64,000 bases of DNA, from positions 90,210,621 through 90,274,620 of the forward strand of contig CM034531.1 of NCBI GenBank assembly GCA_020002185.1, written 5' to 3'. The notes below the pieces were generated by a model. It saw only the letters and a list, made by a program, of their open reading frames with translations. It did not search any database and had not been told where the DNA came from. A program made the translations under genes and the position numbers. Source of the stretch: Paraescarpia echinospica (lineage: Eukaryota > Annelida > Polychaeta > Sabellida > Siboglinidae). Below, piece by piece: positions 1-12,029 of this stretch. Each line of letters opens with the position of its first letter. The first letter of the stretch is position 1.

Positions 1-1505
1 TTAATGGAAGATACGGGGAGAGCTGGAACCTTATAAACCAGATAAGTAGTTGGTAGAAAGACAGCTCGTAAAAGACAAATAAAAGGCAAAACTGCCGAAT
101 AAAGGGTGGAAAACTGGTACGATCACTTCCACAAACTACTAGGCAGTCCACCAGACATAGGAGATGTGGAAGAAGAGATCCAACCTGAAGTCATACATAT
201 CAAGGAAGGACCTTTTGAAAGAGATTGAGGAGGCCAAGAAACCCCTGAATGATGGAAAGAGCTGCGGGCATCATGGTATACCACCTGAAATGCTAAAACA
301 CTGCGATCTGGACAGTATCATACTAGAGTTTTGCAACGAAGCTTTAATTGAAGGGAAAATACCGCTAGAGTGGACAGTTCTGAACATTATTTCAATACCT
401 AAGAATGGCGATTTAAGCATAGCAGGGAATGACAGGGGCATCAGCTTGAGCTCCATTGTGGCACATACATTCAACAGGATGATATTGAACATAATACGTC
501 CAGAAATTGACCACCACCTAAGATACAATCAGAATGGATTCCAGACAGGAGGACAACAGTAGGTCATATTCTAACCATCATGAGAAGGTTAATTGAAGGA
601 ATTAGAGCAAAGCATCTTTCTGCAATTATGACATTCGTAGACTTCCGAAAGAAGTCCACGGAAGAGAAGAGGAACTTGGATTCCAGATAACAAGAAGGAA
701 ACGCAAACGTATTAAACCTGTGGTGATCACCGATTTCGAATTTGCCAATGACATTGCGCTACTATTAGAAGTGATCAATCAGGCACAGGAGCTTCTAACA
801 CGAGTGGAATCATCATGAGCAAGGATTGGTTTAAATATCAATCCTGGAAAAAAACAAATATATATCATTCAACCAATTATGAAACACCAGCATCGTTGCC
901 AGGGAAGGAGCTGTTATAGAGAAGGTTGAATATTACAAATACCTTAGCTCCTGGGTCTGCACAACAGACAAAGATATCAAAGCCAGGAAGGCAATGGCGT
1001 GGAGATCACTCAACTAAACTTAATATGGAAATCTACATTCCCACGCAAAATCAAGCAGCGAATGTTTCTTGCAACAGTAGAGGCTGTGCTACTCTATGGA
1101 TGCGAAACATGGACAATGACGAAAAACTTGACAAACAACTAGACGGATGTTATACAAGAATGCTTCGAGCCGCAGTTAACATTCACTGGCAACAGCATTT
1201 GACAAATATACAACTATATAGTGGAATGTGTAAAGTCACTGATAAAATAAGAAGAAGTCGATTGAAATTGCCGGACACTGCTACAGACATAAGGGTGAAA
1301 TGGCATCTAAGTCCTTATTGTGGTAACTGACACATGGAAGGACAAGGCAGGAAGACTAGCAACAACTTACATAGACTGCTGAAAGGAATATGTGGGTCTA
1401 CAGACGGATGAGCTGAAGACGGCAATGGCAGACAGAGGGATCTGGAGACGGGTGTTTGAAGCCACTAATGTTCGACCCCAGTGGCCGACATGAGTGAGTG
1501 AGTGA
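1..1505 (+). mobile_element. RTE-like LINE, 3' part, decayed
   Basis: Non-LTR retrotransposon remnant read on the + strand. Translations in shifting frames show reverse-transcriptase segments: an N-terminal RT block at 164-562, then short pieces resembling FVDFRK and a degenerate active-site region near 740-770 (FANDIALL, where FADD-type residues are expected), then a C-terminal LINE tail near 1080-1320. It ends in a TGAG-type tail (tgagtgagtgagtgaat, 1491-1507), typical of RTE-group 3' ends. Many stops and frameshifts show it is dead. The 5' side continues out of the window. Confidence 0.7.
164..562 (+). pseudogene. LINE reverse transcriptase fragment
   Basis: A 132-residue open stretch of the RTE-like LINE. 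It carries the RT lead-in seen in many non-LTR elements: a DGKSCGHHGIPPEML segment (usual form 'GKSPGpDgIPpEml'), then EWTVLNIISIPKNGD, then a block around NDRGISLSSIVAHTFNRMIL that corresponds to the 'yRPISLls' motif. It stops before the catalytic palm. There is no upstream start context, so this is a fragment of a dead element and not a gene. Confidence 0.7.
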
Positions 1506-1677
1506 ATTTGCAATTAAACTTTTATGTAAAGGTACAACTCGATATGTAGACAATCAAAGCATCTACCAACCTTTACTATTCCACTTATCACATACGATTA
1601 AAATAAATAATATTATATACGTCAATCTGTGGTTCCAAGTTCAAGTTGACAAGACGAGTGCACTTAATTATAATTAT

Positions 1678-1710
1678 ATTATATATATATATATATATAC
1701 ATATATATGT
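1678..1710. repeat. AT microsatellite
   Basis: A run of alternating TA dinucleotides (tatatatatatatata). The surrounding stretch between the two LINE remnants (1508-1880) shows no gene. Confidence 0.8.
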
Positions 1711-1879
1711 GCCATTCTACTAGTGGCATTATTCTTAGATTATTATTACTCACGTTGCTGTATACACATTAGATCTATATCAACACAGCAAAGTCACATA
1801 AAAGATTACTGTTTAAACTAAAAGGTATGACGTAGGGGATGATATAATTGACTGAATAAAAAATGCCTGATTGACAAAA

Positions 1880-2993
1880 TATAACAGGTAGTAGTTGATG
1901 GAGAGGCTTCGAACTGGAAATCAGTTTTGACTGGGGTACTATAGCGATCAGTAGTGGGATCTATATTATTCTTAGTATATATCAACGATTTGTACGATGA
2001 CATAACAAACAAGGTATACAAACTTATTTAGAAGGATTAAACGTGATGGAGATACACAGAATTTACAAGTTGATCTTGACAGGTTGATCAAATGGTCTGA
2101 AAAGTGGCAAATGTTGTTAAATTTTGGGAAATGTAAATGTCTCTACAAACAGCATGGGAACGAAGATGTAGACTATACAGTGGGGGTGCTGTACTAAGTA
2201 CTACTGTAAAAGAAAAGGACTTAGGGTTAACCGTTAGTGCTGATATGAAAGTGTCAAAACAGTGCCGAATTGCAGCTTCAAAGGGAACTCAAATCCTTGC
2301 TTTAATTAGGTGAAATAAAGGGTATAAGGAAACAGAACTAATAATAGCGCTGGACAATCAAGCAATAGTTAGGCCTCATTTAGAATTGCGTATACAAGCG
2401 TGGAGGCCATATCGCAAGAAGGACATAGATTTTCTAGAAAGAGTATAGAGGAGAGTGACTAAAATTATACATAAACTGAGGGATCTTAGTTAAACGCCTA
2501 AAATAACGTGGTTTAACAACATTAGAGACGAGGAGATTGAGAGGAGATTATACATAAGTATTTAAAATATTGAATGATTATGCAAATATTGATAGAAATA
2601 GTTTTTGGTTTAAAAACACTAGAGACCAGGAGATTGAGAGGAGATCAGATGGAAGTTTTTAGAATATTGAATGATTATGCAAATATTGATAGAAATATTG
2701 TTTTCATAGTTAAGAAAGACAGAAAGGCTAGAGGACATGAAGTTACATTAGTAAAGGAGCAGTGTAGATTAGATATAAGAAAGTTCTCATTTTCACAAAG
2801 GACTGTGAATGATTGGAACAGATTATCTGCTGATTGTGTGGGTGCTAGTAGCTTGAATATATCTTTAAAAATAAAATTGACACGCATCTCAGAAGGGTGG
2901 GACACACGTAGATAAAAAAAGATTGGACTCTCGATAAGCCAAAGTATCTGGGTAGAAATCTTGTTAAATCTTTGTAAATCTTGTTAAACATAC
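1880..2993 (+). mobile_element. CR1-like LINE, 3' fragment, decayed
   Basis: The same LINE family as the nearly full-length minus-strand copy at 37.0-41.2 kb. Shared landmarks are the GEASNWKS segment of the RT (near 1895), LIKWSEKWQMLLNFGKCKC (near 2085), and the C-terminal TLVKEQCRLD and RKFSFSQRTVNDWNRLS segments (2735-2830). It shares the same 3' UTR, with GGACTCTCGATAAGCCAAAG near 2923 and a TCTTGTTAAA tail. Frames are interrupted repeatedly. A direct duplication of about 95 bp lies inside it (2511-2703). It is a 5'-truncated dead copy. Confidence 0.75.
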
Positions 2994-2999
2994 TGACAT

Positions 3000-4160
3000 T
3001 TAATTAACTATACTTATCGTATAATGTTGCTTCTCTCGTCTAGTCCGTTTTCAGCTCGCACTGGCCAAAGATTTCGATCTATAAAACCTACATGGGCGCT
3101 CCACTAGCTGCTGCCCAAACTATATGAAAAAGCTATATGAAGGCCAACTGGGGGAGATCGGTTCTAAATAAGACCACCTAGTTATTATTAATTTATTATT
3201 ATTATTAATAATAGTAATAGTAGTCGTAGTAGTAGTAGTAGTGTGGTCTTCTTCGTTCCAATATTATCAGCTTTTCGAACCTATAATGTTCTACATGCGT
3301 GATGTGCTGACGGTAGGTTAGTTTCTCTGTTCAGATTACAAGGTGTAGTTGATGGAGGTGAAAGTTTCTAGTATCAAGCTCCTTATTTTGATGTAGTGAA
3401 TTCGGCGTTTCTTAGCGTTTTTGGCTACGACACAAACTGTGGTACCGGGATTTGCATGGCGATTAATCCCTACCTGCAGCTGTCTTCGGGTAAATGATTA
3501 AATAAGTAATGTACAATAAATAAGCGTAAAATATTTAATGAGAATATTGACTAAACTTGCCTGTTGAACTTGGTGGAAACACCACATCAAGTCAGTGTGT
3601 TGATTTATTGATGTAGAACGGAGATTCTTTTGTGTTTGCGATACAAATTCCGTTTGCGCGACGTGCTTGGCGATCCATATCTTCGAAAAGATAACTTGGG
3701 ATAACATGTCAATTAAACTGGCGTGCTGAAGATCACAAAATCACTAAATTAGCCCGCACGCGCTGTTCATAGACATTCAAAGGGGACACCACTTGCAAGA
3801 AGTATATGCTGATCATAGCATGTCATCAATACGGAGTGAACCAAAAACGGCATAAATTTTCGCCTAGCGCGTATTTTTTCAGCGGCATCAAACAAAATTA
3901 GTTGTCCAAAATAGATGCATGCGGGATTAACATTACGCAATAAACGTCGCTTTAATCAGAACTGCTGTTTGATATTATAACACAAAATGTTTTACATAAA
4001 TAATTATGATTCTTGTTCGGGTAAGATGGGTTATAGCACAAAGTACAGAAGATCACTGGAACGTCGTGGCGACCAATTAAAAATGGCTTGGCAACCACAT
4101 TTTGGATTACCACCCTGGGTGGTAAGAACCGCGGATAAGAAGATGAATGCAAACGTTATT
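3000..4160. other. Non-coding stretch
   Basis: AT-rich sequence with no convincing gene. It contains a TTA/GTA trinucleotide run (about 3181-3242). The open frames here are short, lack splice signals or recognisable motifs, and overlap on both strands. Confidence 0.6.
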
Positions 4161-4162
4161 CA

Positions 4163-4507
4163 CACTTCCATCCTCCCTCCCTCATTCACTCTCACTCATT
4201 CATTCACTCTCTCTCTCCCTCCCCTCCCACTGTCCCTCCATTCCTCCGTCTCTCCCTCACTCCCTCTGTCTTTCGCTCCCTCACTCCCTCAGTCTCTCTC
4301 ACTCACTCATTCACTCACTCTCTCTCACACCCTCCTTCCTCCCTTCCTCCCTTCCTCCCTTCCTCCCTTCCTCCCTCCCTCCCGCTCTCCTTCCCTCCCT
4401 CCTTCCCTCCCTCCCTCTCTCCCTCTCTACCTCCCTCCCTCCTTCCCTCCCTCCCTCTCTCCCTCTCTCCCCCCTCCCTCCTTCCTCCTCTCTCTGTCTC
4501 CCTCTCT

Positions 4508-4549
<42 letters not shown>

Positions 4550-4556
4550 TTTGTCT
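4163..4556. repeat. Polypyrimidine (CTCC/CCTT/CT) repeat
   Basis: Nearly 400 bp of almost pure pyrimidine on the + strand: CCTCCCTT-type units followed by (CT)n near 4510-4545. The long open frames here (LPPSLPPS on +, GREGGREG on -) are repeat translations, not genes. Confidence 0.95.
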
Positions 4557-5342
4557 CACTCTCTTCCCACCTCATACTATCGCTTTGAAAAAACTTACAA
4601 TATTCACCTTATTGTCTGAGCTCAGATTCCTGGGTGTTTATGTGCTATAGAAGTTTGTCATTATTATTTGTATTATTAACATTACATTGTGCATCCATCT
4701 CCATATAATGTATTTAAGTTCATCTAATAGTTGTAATTATTATTTTATGTTATTTATGTTAAATATTGATGTTTTTTCTTAAATATAAAACCACAAGTAT
4801 CAGACGATTTGGGGACAAAGTGGATATTGTGCATAACGTAATCAGCTTTAATTAAGCATTGCCTTATTTTACATGCATTATGTATTAAGCCAATTCCTTG
4901 ACGCCTTAGTTAGGCGTAGACGTTGCAAGGTTCTAATTGATGCATTCCATGTCAAGTCCATTGTGATAATCTTTGCATTGCACTTCACTGCACTTCTTTG
5001 GTACTCCAATGTCTACATAATTTGCGAAATTACAACATCTACCAATGATAAGAATGTCCTGTTGAAAAAAAGCTGTGTTTGACGTGCTTGCTTGTTGAAC
5101 CACATTGTATTGTGTTAGATGAGGTTCAACGTAAGCACCAAATTGAAAGGTAACTGGAGTACTGGGCTCATGCTGTGGTGCGATACACCTGGGTATAAGC
5201 ATGATGTTATGACAATTTAGGGTCATGACATATAGATGATAAGTTATGTATTTCTCACAAAAACGTTATATGGCAGTCGTGTCGTAAAAATGTAAATTGT
5301 AATACATTTTAGGCATCATATACACTAAGAGAGAAGATCAGT

Positions 5343-5934
5343 TTACAGTCCAGTGATATCGGGTTTGATATCCCGACACGCAGTCAGACAGGCGGTCTGC
5401 GTGTCCTGACAGGCCTCGTGGCAGAGGGTGATCACCATGGTCTGGTCGCGCTTACATTCGCCATGACACTTGAAGCTGGTCCGCATACACTCCTCCGAAC
5501 ACTTGTTGTAGACGCGAGAATCTGAAACGCCCATGTGTATGTTACAGGTTGGTAATACATAGTAATACACATCTACTCATTGCTGACAATAGTGGCACCT
5601 GGTGAAACTATTTGGAACTATTGCATCAGGATCACATGTGATTCATCGCGACGTAATTTTAGCGATGGTTGTAAGACTAGGTGGTGGTGATGGTGGTGAT
5701 GGTGGTGGTGGCGGTGGCGGTGGCGGTGGCGGTGGCGGTGATGGTGGTGGTGGTGGTGGCGGTGGCGGTGGCGGTGGTGGTGGTGATGGTAGTGGTGGTG
5801 GTGTTGGTGGTGGTAGTGGTTGATGGCGGTAGTGGTGGCGGTTGCGGCGGCCTTGGTAGCGGTGGTGGTGGTGGTGGTGGTGGCGGCAGTGGTTGTAGTG
5901 AAAGTAGTGATGGTGGTGGTTGTCATTGTGTTGG

Positions 5935-5966
<32 letters not shown>

Positions 5967-7068
5967 GTGGTGGTGGTGGTGGTGGCGGCGGCGGCGGCGG
6001 TGTTGGCGGTGTTGGCGGTGTTGACGGTGGCAGTGGTGCTGGCGGTAGTGGTGGTGGTGGTGGCAGTGGCGGTGGTGGTGATATCAACTGCGCTGGAGGT
6101 CATAATGGAGATTTGTTATCTTACTTCACCGTCATTGACAATGATAATATGATACATTCCCCCCAGTTCACTATGGTGAGTTGATGTCTTACATCCCCCA
6201 TCGGATCCACTTTCAAAAGCCCATTGAAATTCGTCTTCGATCCTGCGGATGACGTCTCCTCCCGCCCATTGCACGCGGTCGTCCTCTCCCGGCACAACAC
6301 GACTCTCTACCGGGGTAAAGATGGCGTCTATCATCTCGTCTTCAAGAGTCGCCCACGCGGCGCCCAACACGGCTAAACACACCACGACGAGCTGAAATAG
6401 CAGCAGCTGTTAGTCATGTCAATCACATGATGTTGGTCAGTATATTGCCTATATTTAACTACTGGATTAATATTACAATAGCTCGAACAACGGTTGTGTG
6501 TCGAGGAGTTTGACAGTATGTGTGCGTGAATGTTAGTCGCTGGCATGGCAATCAATCCAAGAAGGACGATCTCAGGATATAGCTACATTAATTCAATTAC
6601 GTTTTCAAATATGTACATGACATAGTCTCCTAATAATGCAGTGGTCTATATGTCATAATAATCTAAAACATAACTGTTTTAAGCGATAACAAAGAATATT
6701 TACCAAATGTTTTCTAACTTTAACGAGAAAATGCGATATGTGTACTTGTTATAGGTGATGTCTTATGTCTACTTTCGATTATATTATGTCGGATCTTGCA
6801 GTTTTGATGAGGACATATCACATTTTACCATCAAACATCTATTTTAAGCACACGCAAAACATATATGTTTTATGTTTTATTAAGTTTACTACCACTGTGT
6901 ATATTATTTAAGTAATTTTGATTGCTACCCATCATGTGAATACTGCGTTTGTCTGTACGTATTCCATGTATTGATATGTGGTAATATAAATATTTTTATT
7001 TTTATTACTATGACGCACATGTTTAGTTGTCAATAAATATAGTGCAAACTCACATGAAATATCTTCAT
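5343..7068 (-). CDS. Secreted eight-cysteine peptide precursor, three exons (gene 1)
   Basis: Inferred spliced host gene. Exon 1 coding part is 7068-7054 (MKIFH, then donor GTGAGT, phase 0). Exon 2 is 6391-6193: acceptor TATTTCAG, residues LVVVCLAVLGAAWA completing a signal peptide, then an acidic propeptide-like segment with a dibasic RR, and donor GTAAGA in phase 1. Exon 3 is 5521-5343: acceptor GTTTCAG, phase 1. The lengths add to 131 codons including the stop. Exon 3 carries eight cysteines spaced C-x3-C-x6-C-x3-C-x10-C-x3-C-x6-C-x3-C, which is two tandem CxxxC/CxxxC modules. The paralogue at 42.5-44.8 kb has identical spacing and intron phases. Function unknown; a secreted disulfide-stabilised helical-hairpin peptide is the structural guess. 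A possible 5' UTR acceptor (TTTTTCAG) lies just upstream at 7116-7123. Confidence 0.72.
5682..6080. repeat. GGT/GGC trinucleotide microsatellite inside intron 2 of gene 1
   Basis: About 400 bp of GGT, GGC and GTT trinucleotides. It lies wholly inside the inferred intron between exons 2 and 3 of the minus-strand eight-cysteine gene. Poly-Gly, poly-Val, poly-Thr and poly-His open frames here are repeat translations. Confidence 0.95.
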
Positions 7069-7129
7069 GTCGACAGGTTTTGCAAAACCGAACCCAATAG
7101 ATGGCAGAAAGGTTCCTGAAAAACAAAAT

Positions 7130-8300
7130 ATATTATGTTCTTAAACACAGCTACCAGATGTTTACAGTTGCATAAAAATTGACATTCATATATATTTGAC
7201 TATTCTTCCATAGCCACGTAGTGTCGTTTGATTTGGTTCTTCTCTCATAGATTATGTTGAATGATACTTAATTCATATCCCTTAACTTTTACATCATTAT
7301 GTGACTCACATGCTCTAGCGTAGACACCCATTGTCCACACAGCTCAACAACAATAATGTTAATATTTCTACGCTTACCTGTTGGGATATGTTTCTCGAGA
7401 CGGCGCAGTTGTGTTCCGGAAGTCGGAATGCCGCACAGCTAATGTATCGTGCACTTTATAGAGCAACCATGTTGAATAACTATAATCGCCCCTTCGATTG
7501 CTTCCTGACATATGTTTGTTTTAACAAAACCACTAAGATGATTCACAATGAGATCGTCAAGTAAATGGTTATTTATAGAGAGAACCCTTTAACTTTGAAG
7601 AGTTCACCATGCCGCTTCACAAGTTGGACAAAGTCCGTACATGGGCACTAATACTGAACTACATGTATATCTAATCACACAAACACAAACAGCACGCATG
7701 CGCATGCATTCTAAAATCTTGCATGCCCCGTGCCAATTGTAGGTCCTTCATTCAGCAATACAAATCAAATATCAACATTAATTATAATGCGTGTGAAATT
7801 GACACATTCATCATATAATGAGATGACATTTCTGACAATACACAAACATACAGGAACAGGACTTGACATTGTGTTTAGAAGGTGTCCCTCTCAGTAACAA
7901 TGACCTGGGTGCCAATCAACTAGCTGACTATTTCACATACATTTCATCAGGATATTCCGTATTTATTTATGCTTAACCAAATATACCAAGAATGAACAAG
8001 ATTGTAAAAAGTCATTAAGGAGTTCCAGAATATAACATGTTATGTTGTTTAGAGAACGACTACCTTCCACACCTTAACGACAAACTGTTTAGCTATTGTC
8101 AATAGTTGGTAGCAGTTTACACACACGTTTAAGTCTAAATTGGACGCAAGAGTAAATACAACAGTGACGGCGTCAACAATGGCGCCTAATTTAATTATAT
8201 CGCTATATCGGCACGGTTTAATATAACACGGTTAGATTTCATATCGAATACGGTATACCGGTTGTTCTTCGACGACCATGGCAGTGCCACAGCATCGTAA
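7130..8300. other. Non-coding stretch upstream of gene 1
   Basis: AT-rich sequence 5' of the minus-strand eight-cysteine gene. It would contain its promoter and any further 5' UTR exon, but no core promoter can be fixed. The 77-aa open frame at 7331-7564 has no recognisable motif. Confidence 0.5.
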
Positions 8301-8306
8301 TACCAG

Positions 8307-8307
<1 letters not shown>

Positions 8308-8345
<38 letters not shown>

Positions 8346-8433
8346 CGTGTGTGAGCGTGCGTGTGTATGTGTGTATGTGAGTGTGTGTATGTGCATGTGT
8401 GCGTGTGCGTGTATGTGTTTGTGTGTGTGTGTG
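8308..8433. repeat. GT microsatellite, interrupted
   Basis: Perfect (GT)n near 8311-8342, followed by degenerate GTGTATGTGC units. Confidence 0.95.
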
Positions 8434-8752
8434 CCTAATTAGACATCTACTGACGTATGAAAAGAATCATAAGCATTTGTAATTTACGAGGAATGCGAGA
8501 TATTCCGAGGTAACGAATACCTTGTAATGTGTTGGCCATAGTTCAACATGTCAAAGCACTCTAATATAGACAAGGTGAATAACTTCTGTCAGCATAATTA
8601 AAAAGCGTATAGGGTTTTCGTTAAATCGGTCGGATGCCGTATTGTTATGTCTAAATAATATGTCGCGTACCGCAGATGACTTACTCTTTTACACTTCATA
8701 TCGTTGTAATCTGTCACAGACGGCAGATTTTTTATTTACGCATTCGCGCACG

Positions 8753-8825
8753 CGTACAAGCATACATACACACGCGCGCGCGCACATACACACACACATG
8801 CACACAAACGCACGCACGCACCCCC
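8753..8825. repeat. CA/CG microsatellite
   Basis: Degenerate ACAC, ACGC and GCGC dinucleotide tract. It explains the His/Thr/Arg-rich open frames on both strands. Confidence 0.9.
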
Positions 8826-8829
8826 TCTC

Positions 8830-9843
8830 CACTACACGCACCATTAAGAAACACCATACTCTGACTTCCGTGCTTTGACTTTCGGGGACGAATGTGATGA
8901 TTGCTAGAGAAACCGCTCACAGTGTATGAATTTCTGGTAGAAGGCATACACTATTTACATATTTCATTAACATCCTTTCAACCCAGCCTTTGACAAAACC
9001 TATAGCGAACAAAAAATATAATTTTTATTACACACAAAAATGTCAAAGTAGGCTGCGGTGATTTGGCAATTTGTGTTTGTTCACATGTTTTCGCAGACCG
9101 ATGTCATGTTCTAAAACAAGACTAGCGAGTGTCGGACGATTTGTGGAAGTATATGTTATTTGATTCGCTAGATGGCGAGAGTGATCAGTTTAAAGTGTGG
9201 AGAGGTCAGATCAGTTACGTCTGCTTACTTTACGTCTACTTATTTGTTCGCGGTTCATGATAGACGAACGTAGTGCCAGTGCGCTTATAACGGTACCAAG
9301 AAAGTTGACAGACTTGAGGATTAAAAAATTTGTGGTGTACAGCATGTCGCATGTCACTGAGGGAAAGACCCCTGTTGTATGTACAGCAACTCTTTTTCGG
9401 TGTGTTTTGTTGAATAAAATTAGTTATATCTAATTAGCCACGGCGGTTTTTTACATAGGGAGGTTATAGGCAATGTTATCAATGCGATGCAAGTTTGGTT
9501 AGACACAATCTGCAACAGATCACAAATGTGTTATCTTCCAGTTGATTTGTAGTTTACGTTACGTTGTGCATGCTCTATTCCTGTACAATATTCACGTCTC
9601 TGACAATAGTTAATAACTTGACACTATACATCATTATCGAACGCTAAGTGTCTAAATTCGTACCATCTAGTCGAATATTCACGGGGCTACTTCTCAAAAG
9701 CAAAGTCCAAGCACATACGCCGTCAAATTATTGAACTTCACAACATAATGCTAATTAAGAATGTGTTGTCGGGTCAACGTCATCAATGCACACATATACA
9801 CATGTAAGGAGTCAAATGTCAATCGTTATGTCTTTAGTGTGAT
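8830..9843. other. Non-coding stretch
   Basis: No gene supported. One 78-aa + strand open frame at 9197-9433 lacks motifs, splice signals or a family resemblance. Confidence 0.5.
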
Positions 9844-9846
9844 CCA

Positions 9847-9904
9847 CACACACACGCACATGCACACGCACACGCGCACGCACACGCACACACACACACA
9901 CACC
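9847..9904. repeat. CA microsatellite
   Basis: ACACACGC-type dinucleotide run. Confidence 0.9.
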
Positions 9905-10163
9905 ATGTCATCTATCTCTGTCACAAGCAGTTAAAGGCGAGCACCTCGGCTGGGTCGATGTATAATTTTGACTTGAACACATGTAAGTATTAATTCTCTT
10001 TGACGCCAAATGTACTATATTTCATGCTAATCAAGTGTGCTGGAGTGTGCTTGTTTGCGTTGTGAGTGTGTGTATAACAACAAATATAAAATAGCTCCTG
10101 CCGCAACCCGCGAATGATATCACGCCTCTACTAAGTTGACACCTGCATTAAATGTCATGTAGC

Positions 10164-10930
10164 TTTAATATGATGGCCGAGAAGGGCCATCGCGTTTTTG
10201 TGTGGCAACCTGCAGAGCCATGGGGCGATGACGCGATGCGCGATGCGGTGGGCGATGCGATGGACGATGCGCGATGCGCGATGCGATGGACGATGCGCGA
10301 TGCGATGCGCGATGCGATGCGTTGCGATGCGCGATGTGATGCGCGATGCGATACGCGATGCGCGATGCGATACGCGATGCGATGCGCGATGCGATACGCG
10401 ATACGCGATGCGCGATGCGATACGCGATGCGCGATGCGATACGCGATGCGCGATGCGATGCGCGATGCGATGCGATGCGCGATGCGATGCGCGATGCGAT
10501 GCGCGATGCGATGCGCGATGCGATGCGCGATGCGATGCGCGATGCGATGGTATACATTATAAAGGTGCCGCAATGAGCATGCGTACGCCGAAAACGAGAC
10601 TTAGGCAGCCATTTTTATTTATTTGTATTAAACACATTTCTTTTTGTGTTCAGAGCATGTGATGATGGCTGATGACGCTGACTGTACGTATACGGTTACA
10701 CATCTAGTTATTGTGCACAAAAGATTATGTGATTGTACTTCTAAATATTGTATCGGACATCTACTGGGATTTAATTTAGTCAAACAAAAACGGGTGCCTC
10801 TTCGCAAAAACTAGACTAGGGACTGAAATAGGTTACTTTATAACATGAAATATGTACCTATTCAACATTTTATTTGTTAAATAATTATTGTTTCCATCTG
10901 GATATCCCTGATCGCAAATATATACACTAC
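10164..10930 (+). mobile_element. Minisatellite-bearing repeat element, copy 1
   Basis: One of three related copies. From left to right: a conserved head (tatgatggccgagaaggg, about 10170), a GCAACCTGCAG segment, a GCGATGCG minisatellite (10217-10552), then a tail with gagcatgtgatgatggctga (about 10652), gtacgtatacggttaca, and a distal block tgtttccatctggatatcc (about 10890). Copy 2, in the opposite orientation, lies at 15655-16342. A diverged copy without the minisatellite lies at 12030-12370. No coding capacity; probably a non-autonomous transposon. Its class is not identifiable from ends or target duplications that I can see. Confidence 0.6.
10217..10552. repeat. GCGATGCG minisatellite
   Basis: Tandem array of short units, gatgcgatgcgc with gatacgc and gatgtgatgc variants, inside the repeat element at 10164-10930. 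The long RIASRIAS and DAMRDAMR open frames on both strands are translations of it. Confidence 0.95.
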
Positions 10931-11420
10931 TTTGTGTGCCTGCAGACACGATGAACCAGGGATGGTTAAGGTATTTCTCAGTTTAACATTAACCAAAAAT
11001 GTTGAAGCCTATTTGTTTATATTTATGAATTAATGACATAATATCTGTTCAGAATGCAAACATGTTATTTATGCCTTATATAAATTAAAATATAAACTTT
11101 TCATAATTTATGTTTCTTGATTTACTCCTCGGTCCCCAATACTTCCATGTCTGGAAAAAACTGACACATATTCCGTGAGACGATCTTCAATACAAATGCA
11201 GTGATGTTTAATGACTTAATCTGGGTTCCGTAGAAGCACATAAAAGCAGCATTGCGCCGAAATACAAGTACGAATAACGCGGTGTCAATAAATAGGCCCG
11301 CTCAAATCAGGCTACCAGCGCTATTGTAATAAACAGCCGAAATTGGCAGGAAGTTAACTTGTAGTAGGTCTACTAGGAGGTGCACGGTGCGCGCGGTCCG
11401 TCTACAATTCGATTCACTTA

Positions 11421-11647
11421 GGGGTCATCTCAGAACGTCGATGTCCGATATCAGATTAAATTACTTTCATCTTGCGTCAGCCCCTCCCACCCATTCAGAC
11501 GAATTTTTTAAATATTAATATGATGATACCAGTATAATTAAGAGTGTCGGTCGATGTCCGACGCCAGATGAAACTGCCTCAGACCCCCGTCCCCACAACA
11601 AAAATAATTTCGCTTGATATCGGACATCGATGTTTCGAGATGATCCC
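11421..11647. mobile_element. Small MITE with terminal inverted repeats
   Basis: 227 bp with imperfect inverted ends. The left end reads GGGGTCATCTCAGAACGTCG; the right end read in reverse complement is GGGATCATCTCGAAACATCG, and both continue into ATGTCCGATATCA. It is flanked on both sides by TTA (11418-11420 and 11648-11650), a possible target duplication (TA or TTA). An internal second ATGTCCGAC block is a degenerate repeat of the end. No coding potential. Confidence 0.65.
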
Positions 11648-11814
11648 TTAGCAAAAATGAAACTACACTATAGGAACAACGATTCGCTACATCGTTTGTG
11701 CATTTTATATGTAGGTTTGATAAAATAATTAGGAACAGTACTATTTTACTTTACGATTTAGATATTTTATTATAAACTAAAGACACTAAAGTTTAGTAGG
11801 GTCTAACTGATTAT

Positions 11815-11817
11815 AGT

Positions 11818-11851
<34 letters not shown>

Positions 11852-11862
11852 TATATTGTTAT
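11815..11862. repeat. TA microsatellite
   Basis: Alternating TA run interrupted by TG. Confidence 0.9.
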
Positions 11863-12029
11863 ATGTATGTAAGGCATAATGAACATGATATGTACACCTA
11901 TGAAAATATATAATGTCATTAATGAATAAATATTCAAGAAATGTATACTTCAAAGGCCACGGTTAATCTTCAACTAAAAATGCCATCAACATCCCTGTTT
12001 CTCATGTGTGGATGTACATAAATTATTGT

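Noticed and set aside
4147..4650. Ser/Pro/Leu-rich and Gly/Glu/Arg-rich open frames
   Set aside because: They read through a polypyrimidine tract on opposite strands; composition only, no gene features.
5602..6184. Poly-Gly, poly-Val, poly-Thr and His-rich open frames
   Set aside because: They are translations of the GGT/GGC microsatellite in both strands and three frames, inside an intron.
7331..7564. 77-aa + strand open frame
   Set aside because: No motif, start context, splice signal or neighbour support.
10148..10662. Four overlapping RIASRIAS / DAMRDAMR open frames
   Set aside because: Length divisible repeats without stops in several frames; a minisatellite, not a repeat protein gene.
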